A stretch of 64,000 nt of DNA from Bacillota bacterium (GTDB lineage Bacteria; Bacillota; Clostridia; Oscillospirales; Oscillospiraceae). The DNA lies in NCBI GenBank assembly GCA_023386265.1, contig JAEWKA010000002.1, forward strand, positions 124,001 through 188,000. Direction: 5' to 3'. The position numbers were made by a program, and so were the translations under genes. A model generated the notes under the pieces. That model had not been told where the DNA came from. It made no database searches and worked only from the letters and a program-made list of their open reading frames with translations. Within the stretch, counting starts at the first letter, position 1, and every line of letters begins with the position of its first letter. Below are positions 59,345-64,000 of this stretch, piece after piece.

Positions 59345-60121
59345 ATGGGCAAAATAATAGCAATTGTAAATCAAAAAGGCGGGGTTGGTAAGACAACCAC
59401 CTGCCTAAACCTTTCCTATGCGCTGCACCTTCGCGGAAAAAAGGTGCTTTTATGTGACTGTGACCCGCAAGGCAACAGTACGTCCGGTTTTGGAGTCAAT
59501 AAAAGTTCTACCCCAAATATTTACGACGTTATTATGAACGGTGAAAGCCCCGAGAACGCCGCTATAAAGACAAAATTCGGAAACCTTATCCCAGCAAATA
59601 GGGAACTGACCGGTGCATTAATTGAGCTGGTGAGCATTGACGAGCGCGAATTCGTTATGAAAAAGGCGTTCGCCTCTATTAAAGATAAATATGATTACAT
59701 ATTTATTGACTGCCCTCCTTCTCTCGAGCTGCTGACGCTTAACGCTCTATGCGCGGCGGACAGCGTTCTTGTGCCTGTACAATGCGAATACTTTGCACTT
59801 GAAGGGCTGACTGACCTCGTAAATACTGTTAAAACAGTTAATAAGCGCCTTAACCCCGTTCTTAAATTCGAGGGTTTTGTACTGACAATGTACGATCCAC
59901 GCACAAAACTATCGCTTGAAGTCGAGGAAGAAATTAAAAAGTTTTTTGGCGAAAAAGTATATCTTACCAGAATTCCTAGGAATGTCAGGGTTAGCGAAGC
60001 GCCGAGTCATGGTATGCCGGTAATTGCTTATGACAAATCGTCAAAAGGCAGCAAGGCGTATCTGAAGCTTGCGAGTGAATTTCTTGCGGCACAGGGCGAA
60101 AAGCAGAAGTTGTTCTGGTAA
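59345..60121 (+). CDS. parA: Chromosome partitioning ATPase ParA (Soj)
   Basis: The 258-residue protein has deviant Walker A QKGGVGKTTTCLN, DCDPQGNSTSGFG and FIDCPPSLELLTLNAL, split at LLT, and no N-terminal helix-turn-helix, as in chromosomal Soj. It forms ATP-dependent dimers on DNA and drives segregation with ParB. Forms an operon with parB 29 bp downstream. Confidence 0.96.
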   Translation: MGKIIAIVNQKGGVGKTTTCLNLSYALHLRGKKVLLCDCDPQGNSTSGFGVNKSSTPNIYDVIMNGESPENAAIKTKFGNLIPANRELTGALIELVSIDEREFVMKKAFASIKDKYDYIFIDCPPSLELLTLNALCAADSVLVPVQCEYFALEGLTDLVNTVKTVNKRLNPVLKFEGFVLTMYDPRTKLSLEVEEEIKKFFGEKVYLTRIPRNVRVSEAPSHGMPVIAYDKSSKGSKAYLKLASEFLAAQGEKQKLFW

Positions 60122-60150
60122 AGAGACAATAAAACATCTAGGAGGTCGCA

Positions 60151-61053
60151 ATGACCGAAAAAACACATAAAAGAGGACTGGGAACAGGCCTAGGAGCGCT
60201 TTTTGGAGAGGATTCTCTCGGAAATGAGTTGTCAGGCGCACTAAATGTACCGATCGTAAAGGTTGAACCGCGTGCAGATCAGCCGAGAAATATATTTGAT
60301 CAGGAAACCCTGCAGGAACTTGCGGATTCAATTAGCCAATATGGAATGATACAGCCGATAACAGTTAGGAAACTCGATTCCGGCTACTATCAGATAATAG
60401 CGGGGGAGCGCAGATGGCGGGCCGCAAGGCTCGTCGGCTTGTCAGAAGTGCCGGTTAGAGTTATTGCGGCCGATGACAAAAGGGCAATGGAGCTTGCGCT
60501 GGTAGAAAACCTTCAGCGCGAGGACTTAAACGCGATTGAAGAGGCAAAAGGCTACCGTACTCTAATTGAAGAGTACGGAATGACGCAGGATGAAGCATCA
60601 AAAAGTATTGGAAAATCACGACCGGCAATTGCAAACTCTCTTCGGCTACTAAACCTTACACCACCTGTTATCGCAATGGTCGAGGATGGGGACATCTCAG
60701 CAGGTCATGCCAGAGCGCTTCTCGCTATTAGGGACGAAGCGGATCAGCTGCGAGTTGCTACAAAAGTGGTCGCGGAGTGCCTTTCCGTCCGACAAACCGA
60801 GAACTTAGCGTCAAAGACAGCCTCATCGGCTTCAAAAAAAGAGATGCAGCCTGAAGAGGGCCTTTCAATCAAGATAAATTATCTTGCAGATACCGAAAAA
60901 CGCCTGGAAACGGCGCTCGGAAGGAAGATAATAATAAAAGACAGCAATAAAAAAGGTAGCATAGAACTGGAATATTATGGAAGTGACGACAGAGAAGCCT
61001 TGATTGACGCTCTGCTGGAATTTGGAAATTCAAAAGGAGGGCGCGATCAATGA
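60151..61053 (+). CDS. parB: Chromosome partitioning protein ParB (Spo0J)
   Basis: The 300-residue protein has an N-terminal ParA-contact segment (KRGLGTGLGALFG) and CTPase motif GERRWRAARL. It also has the LVENLQREDLNAIEEAKGY box, helix-turn-helix around EASKSIGKSRPAIANSLRLL, split at RPA, and a C-terminal dimerisation region. It binds the adjacent parS sites, slides as a CTP clamp and loads condensin. AGGAGG precedes the start. Its end overlaps the next small gene by 4 bp. Confidence 0.96.
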   Translation: MTEKTHKRGLGTGLGALFGEDSLGNELSGALNVPIVKVEPRADQPRNIFDQETLQELADSISQYGMIQPITVRKLDSGYYQIIAGERRWRAARLVGLSEVPVRVIAADDKRAMELALVENLQREDLNAIEEAKGYRTLIEEYGMTQDEASKSIGKSRPAIANSLRLLNLTPPVIAMVEDGDISAGHARALLAIRDEADQLRVATKVVAECLSVRQTENLASKTASSASKKEMQPEEGLSIKINYLADTEKRLETALGRKIIIKDSNKKGSIELEYYGSDDREALIDALLEFGNSKGGRDQ

Positions 61054-61238
61054 AGAAGCCTGAAAGCAGGGCAAAAAAGAAGCCATACCCTGTAATGCCT
61101 TACCTTATCGGACTTTTTGTAACTGTAATCGTTTTGGTTTTACTATCATATCTGGTGGAGCTTCGCAACAAGGATGAGCTCCGCTCTTATGAAACACCAC
61201 AAAGCTACGTATCAGAATACTCAAATATTACAGTCTGA
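61050..61238 (+). CDS. Small single-pass membrane protein coupled to parB
   Basis: The 62-residue protein has a basic N-terminus (KKPESRAKKKPYPV), one membrane helix (YLIGLFVTVIVLVLLSYLV) and a short charged tail. The family is not recognised. Its ATG overlaps the parB stop (4 bp) and GGAGGGCG lies just upstream, so translation is coupled. By position it may tether or assist the partition complex at the membrane, but this is only inference. Confidence 0.75.
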   Translation: MKKPESRAKKKPYPVMPYLIGLFVTVIVLVLLSYLVELRNKDELRSYETPQSYVSEYSNITV

Positions 61239-61280
61239 AAAAGATAATAATTATTATATTATAAAGGAGAGCATACTAAA

Positions 61281-62612
61281 ATGCTGGACATAAAAATTAT
61301 AAGGGATAACCCTGAAGAAGTAAAAACAAGGCTAAAAAGCAAGCTTGTTGATTGCGATACTGCGATCGATAGGATTATGGTGCTCGACGGAGCGCGCCGT
61401 GAGCTGATATTCAAAACCGAGAATGCGAAAAGTGAACAGAACAAGGTATCCAAGGATATACCTCAGCTCAAAAAAGCCGGTGAGGATACGACCCAAGTTA
61501 TGAATCAAATGAATGCACTGAAAGCCGAAATCAAAGCCTTTGACGACGAGCTTAAGCAGGTCGAGGATGAATACACCGAGCTTATGCTTTCGCTTCCCAA
61601 TTTGCCCGATCCCGACCTCAAACCCGGCGGGAAGGAAAACAATGCTCCCCTTCGTTTCTACGGTTCGTCGAAGGTCTATGATTTCGAGCCGAAAAATCAC
61701 GTCGACCTTTGCACAGATCTGGGGCTTATCGACTATCCAAGAGGGACAAAGCTCGCAGGAAACGGCTATTGGATCTATCGCGGAATGGGTGCACGTCTTG
61801 AATGGGCCCTGCTAAACTACTTTATTGAAACGCACGAGCTCGAAGGCTATGAGCTTTTAATGGTTCCGCACATGCTAAATTACGAATGCGGACTTACGGC
61901 CGGCCAGTTCCCCAAGTTTAAAGACGAGGTGTATTGGGTTGAAACCGCCGAGGATCAGCAGCGCCGCTTCATGCTCCCCACCGCGGAAACTGCGCTCGCG
62001 AGCATTCACAGAGACGAAATTTTGACAGAAGCCGAGCTTCCTAGAAAATATATTTCCTATACCCCCTGCTTCCGCCGTGAGGGCGGCTCATACCGTTCGG
62101 AAGAGCGCGGAATGATTAGAGGGCATCAGTTCAACAAGGTCGAAATGTTCCAGGTCACGAAGCCGGAGGATTCCGATTCCGCATTTGAAGAACTCGTAAC
62201 AAAGGCGGAGATGCTCGTGAAAAACCTCGGACTTAAGTTCCGTACGGTCAAACTCGCCGCAGGCGACTGCTCCGCATCAATGGCAAGAACCTACGACATC
62301 GAGGTCTATATCCCCTCGATGGGCGGATATAAGGAAGTCTCCTCTGTCAGCAACGCTCGTGATTATCAGGCGCGACGCGGACAGATCAGATTCCGCCGTG
62401 AGGAAACCGGCAAGGTCGAGTTCTGCCATACCCTCAACGGTTCCGGACTTGCAACGAGCCGCGTTTTGCCCGCTATTGTTGAGCAGTATCAGAATGCTGA
62501 CGGCTCCGTCGAGGTTCCAAAAGCGCTTCGCCGCTATATGAGGGGCAAAGAAACAATCTCGAAAAAAGATATTGTAAGGGTACAGATGAAGAACCCTCTC
62601 AGCTGTGGTTAA
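61281..62612 (+). CDS. serS: Seryl-tRNA synthetase
   Basis: The 443-residue class II synthetase has an N-terminal coiled-coil arm (about 30-105). The catalytic core has motif 2 around CFRREGGSYRSEERGMIRGHQF, split at YRS, and motif 3 near LNGSGLATSRVLPAIVE. It charges tRNA(Ser) and tRNA(Sec). AAAGGAG precedes the start. No T-box leader fits in the 42-bp gap after the small membrane protein, so it is probably read with the parAB transcript or from a nearby promoter. Confidence 0.97.
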   Translation: MLDIKIIRDNPEEVKTRLKSKLVDCDTAIDRIMVLDGARRELIFKTENAKSEQNKVSKDIPQLKKAGEDTTQVMNQMNALKAEIKAFDDELKQVEDEYTELMLSLPNLPDPDLKPGGKENNAPLRFYGSSKVYDFEPKNHVDLCTDLGLIDYPRGTKLAGNGYWIYRGMGARLEWALLNYFIETHELEGYELLMVPHMLNYECGLTAGQFPKFKDEVYWVETAEDQQRRFMLPTAETALASIHRDEILTEAELPRKYISYTPCFRREGGSYRSEERGMIRGHQFNKVEMFQVTKPEDSDSAFEELVTKAEMLVKNLGLKFRTVKLAAGDCSASMARTYDIEVYIPSMGGYKEVSSVSNARDYQARRGQIRFRREETGKVEFCHTLNGSGLATSRVLPAIVEQYQNADGSVEVPKALRRYMRGKETISKKDIVRVQMKNPLSCG

Positions 62613-62676
62613 ATAAAACTTAGAATTATAATATCCTAAATGGATAGTATTAAGCTTAATAATGTCCAAAAAGCAT

Positions 62677-62712
62677 AAAATAATGCGCGGTCTTTTGACG
62701 GCGCATTATTTT
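62677..62712. terminator. Bidirectional terminator after serS
   Basis: AAAATAATGCGC (62677-62688) pairs perfectly with GCGCATTATTTT (62701-62712) between convergent genes. Confidence 0.8.
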
Positions 62713-62721
62713 ACTTCTATT

Positions 62722-64000
62722 TCAGAATTGCTTCATGGAACCCATTTCAATAAATCTCTGATGCCAAGACAGGGCCTTAGAAAGATCGTGCGGGGTCTGG
62801 CAGGGACCGCAGAGCTCAAGAGCACCGTTATAGTAATCCCAGAGTTGCTGCCTATAATCGGGGTGTACGCAGTTTTCAATAATTTCCTTAACCCGCTCCT
62901 TCGGAGATTTACCGCGCAGGTCAGCATAGCCGTATTCGGTAGCGATAACATCTACATCGTGCTCGGTCGAGTCAACGTGAGATACCATCGGAACAATGCT
63001 CGATATCGCGCCGTTTTTCGCGGTGGAGGGTGTTATGAAAATTGATAGCTTAGCGCTACGGCAAAAATCATTTGAACCGCCGATGCCGTTGAGCATTTTC
63101 ATCCCCATCGCGTTTGTGGAATTGATATTGCCATAAATATCGGCCTCGAGAGCCGTGTTCATAGCAACAAGCTCCATTGCGCTTATTTGTGCAACGCCGT
63201 TCGAGATTTCAAGCGGACGAAGGACAATATGTTTTTTATAGAACTCCGTGTTTCCGAAGAAAGTCTCGAGTCCAATTGGAGAAAGGTCTAGCGTCGTGGT
63301 CGAAGCCTCGGTGATGACGCCGCTTGATACAAAGCCCAGCGCGCCGTCTGCTAAAACCTCGGTAAACATTTTAAGACCTCGATAGCCACCCTCGCTGAGA
63401 CCCTGAAGCACCGCGTTCGCAACTCCCCCAACTCCGGCTTGCAAAGTGAAGTCTCGCGGCAGTCTATTTGCGCTTATCTCCTTATCCAGAAGAGTTAAAA
63501 CCTGTCTTGCAATGTCCTGATAGACCTCATTAGTATCCCGAAAGTTGATTTTTGGCTCTAAATCATCTGTAATTACGATACCCGCAATCTTTTCGGGGTC
63601 ACAGCGGAAGACAGTTTCGCCTTTTCTTTGGAGGATTCCATTAAGAGGCTTGAAATCGTTTTTATATATATCGTGCATACCCTCAATCTCGGCAGGCACG
63701 GCGAGATTAATCTCCAGAAGAACTTTCTCGGCACAGTCCAGAAGAGTATTGTTAATGCCCAGCGAGATCGACGGCACTAAACCGCCGTCCTCGTTTATCG
63801 CGGAGCATTCAATGATGGCATAATCCATCTTTCCGAAAACCCCATTGCGGAGCTTGCTCGACAAATGCCCCAGATGGATATCCGTAAAAGCGATATTGCC
63901 GCTGTTTATTGAGTTGTGCATCTCGCGGCTCCACTGAAACGCGGCATAACGGGAAACAGCGCCCGATTCGGCAAGCTCCTTTAGCATACCGACGCCCGCT
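62722..64000 (-). CDS. Acetyl-CoA hydrolase/CoA-transferase family protein (5' end beyond window)
   Basis: At least 425 C-terminal residues are present. The frame is still open at the window edge, so the N-terminal part is missing. Recognisable family segments are FTDIHLGHLS, DYAIIECSAINEDGG, QAGVGGVANAVL, a probable catalytic Glu in MFTEVLADGALGFV, NGIGGSNDFCRSA and TEYGYADLRGKSPKERV. It transfers CoA between acyl-CoA and acetate or a related acid (Cat1/Cat2/AarC type), typical of fermentative energy metabolism. The exact acid cannot be told. The complete gene should be about 500 residues. Confidence 0.9.
   Translation of the reverse strand, partial: AGVGMLKELAESGAVSRYAAFQWSREMHNSINSGNIAFTDIHLGHLSSKLRNGVFGKMDYAIIECSAINEDGGLVPSISLGINNTLLDCAEKVLLEINLAVPAEIEGMHDIYKNDFKPLNGILQRKGETVFRCDPEKIAGIVITDDLEPKINFRDTNEVYQDIARQVLTLLDKEISANRLPRDFTLQAGVGGVANAVLQGLSEGGYRGLKMFTEVLADGALGFVSSGVITEASTTTLDLSPIGLETFFGNTEFYKKHIVLRPLEISNGVAQISAMELVAMNTALEADIYGNINSTNAMGMKMLNGIGGSNDFCRSAKLSIFITPSTAKNGAISSIVPMVSHVDSTEHDVDVIATEYGYADLRGKSPKERVKEIIENCVHPDYRQQLWDYYNGALELCGPCQTPHDLSKALSWHQRFIEMGSMKQF

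Noticed and set aside
61239..61280. T-box riboswitch upstream of serS
   Set aside because: The gap is only 42 bp, far too short for a T-box leader, and no specifier or T-box sequence is present.
1..64000. CRISPR arrays, tRNA or rRNA genes, insertion sequences, prophage
   Set aside because: No tandem spacer-repeat pattern, no tRNA-like cloverleaf, no transposase or integrase protein and no terminal inverted repeats with target duplications were seen on either strand.

Overview
The window looks like a chromosomal segment of a spore-forming, largely anaerobic Firmicute, most likely a clostridium of the Oscillospiraceae type. This rests on the germination protease Gpr, the HemZ radical-SAM enzyme, the SCIFF peptide with its maturase, a stand-alone PerR/rubrerythrin pair, an IscR-NifS-NifU iron-sulfur set, strong AAGGAGG-type ribosome binding sites, and families typical of Clostridia (DUF5058, DUF6179, DUF6323, DUF5057-like). 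No phage, insertion sequence, CRISPR array, tRNA or rRNA was recognised. The gene content is mostly conserved core and semi-core clostridial material.

Layout. 0.1-9 kb: stress and antibiotic-response genes. These are an ASCH protein, a VanR/VanS-like two-component system followed by a VanZ-DD-carboxypeptidase fusion, a flavodoxin, a MerR-TipAS drug-sensing regulator with an internal start, a DUF6323/DUF6179 pair, and an Lsa-type ABC-F protein behind an attenuator-like leader. 9-17.4 kb: nitrogen, metal and Fe-S genes. These are a tiny DUF6774-like gene, an ammonium transporter-PII fusion with a double-hairpin leader, CooT plus a His-rich protein, nifU-nifS-nadA with the IscR regulator and matching operators, and a 2-hydroxyacyl-CoA dehydratase-family protein. 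17.4-36.3 kb: mixed housekeeping. This holds an M20 peptidase with two membrane proteins, an SLH/transglutaminase surface protein, a ProX-like deacylase, a TIGR01212 radical SAM protein, RlmA, PerR-rubrerythrin, EamA, a zinc-ribbon acyltransferase, a flippase-like protein, GNAT, RpoN, PAP2, a hexapeptide-repeat protein, a nucleoside kinase and HemZ. 36.5-40.1 kb: a diguanylate cyclase and the SCIFF ranthipeptide system (scfA-scfB).

40-57.7 kb: one long minus-strand type IV pilus locus in the order pilB, pilT, pilC, pilA, pilD, (small ORF), pilMN fusion, pilO, a prepilin, a large PilX-like protein, two more prepilins, a 1156-residue secreted DUF5057-like protein and an Orn/Lys/Arg decarboxylase. 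A single promoter lies upstream of pilB and a second probable one lies before pilA. 57.8-64 kb: rpsT, gpr, two perfect parS sites, parA-parB-small membrane protein, serS, and the 3' part of a CoA-transferase that runs off the window.

The most interesting signals are the following. (1) Apparent non-ATG/GTG/TTG start codons behind strong Shine-Dalgarno sequences occur at a DUF6774-like gene (ATC) and a prepilin (ATA). (2) An attenuator leader with a three-codon uORF precedes the ABC-F gene. (3) An internal Shine-Dalgarno/ATG lies in the MerR-TipAS gene. (4) The VanRS-linked VanZ/VanY-like fusion stands apart from any van ligase. (5) A seven-cysteine SCIFF peptide has a terminator-like hairpin before its maturase. 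(6) A giant two-module secreted protein is encoded in the pilus operon.
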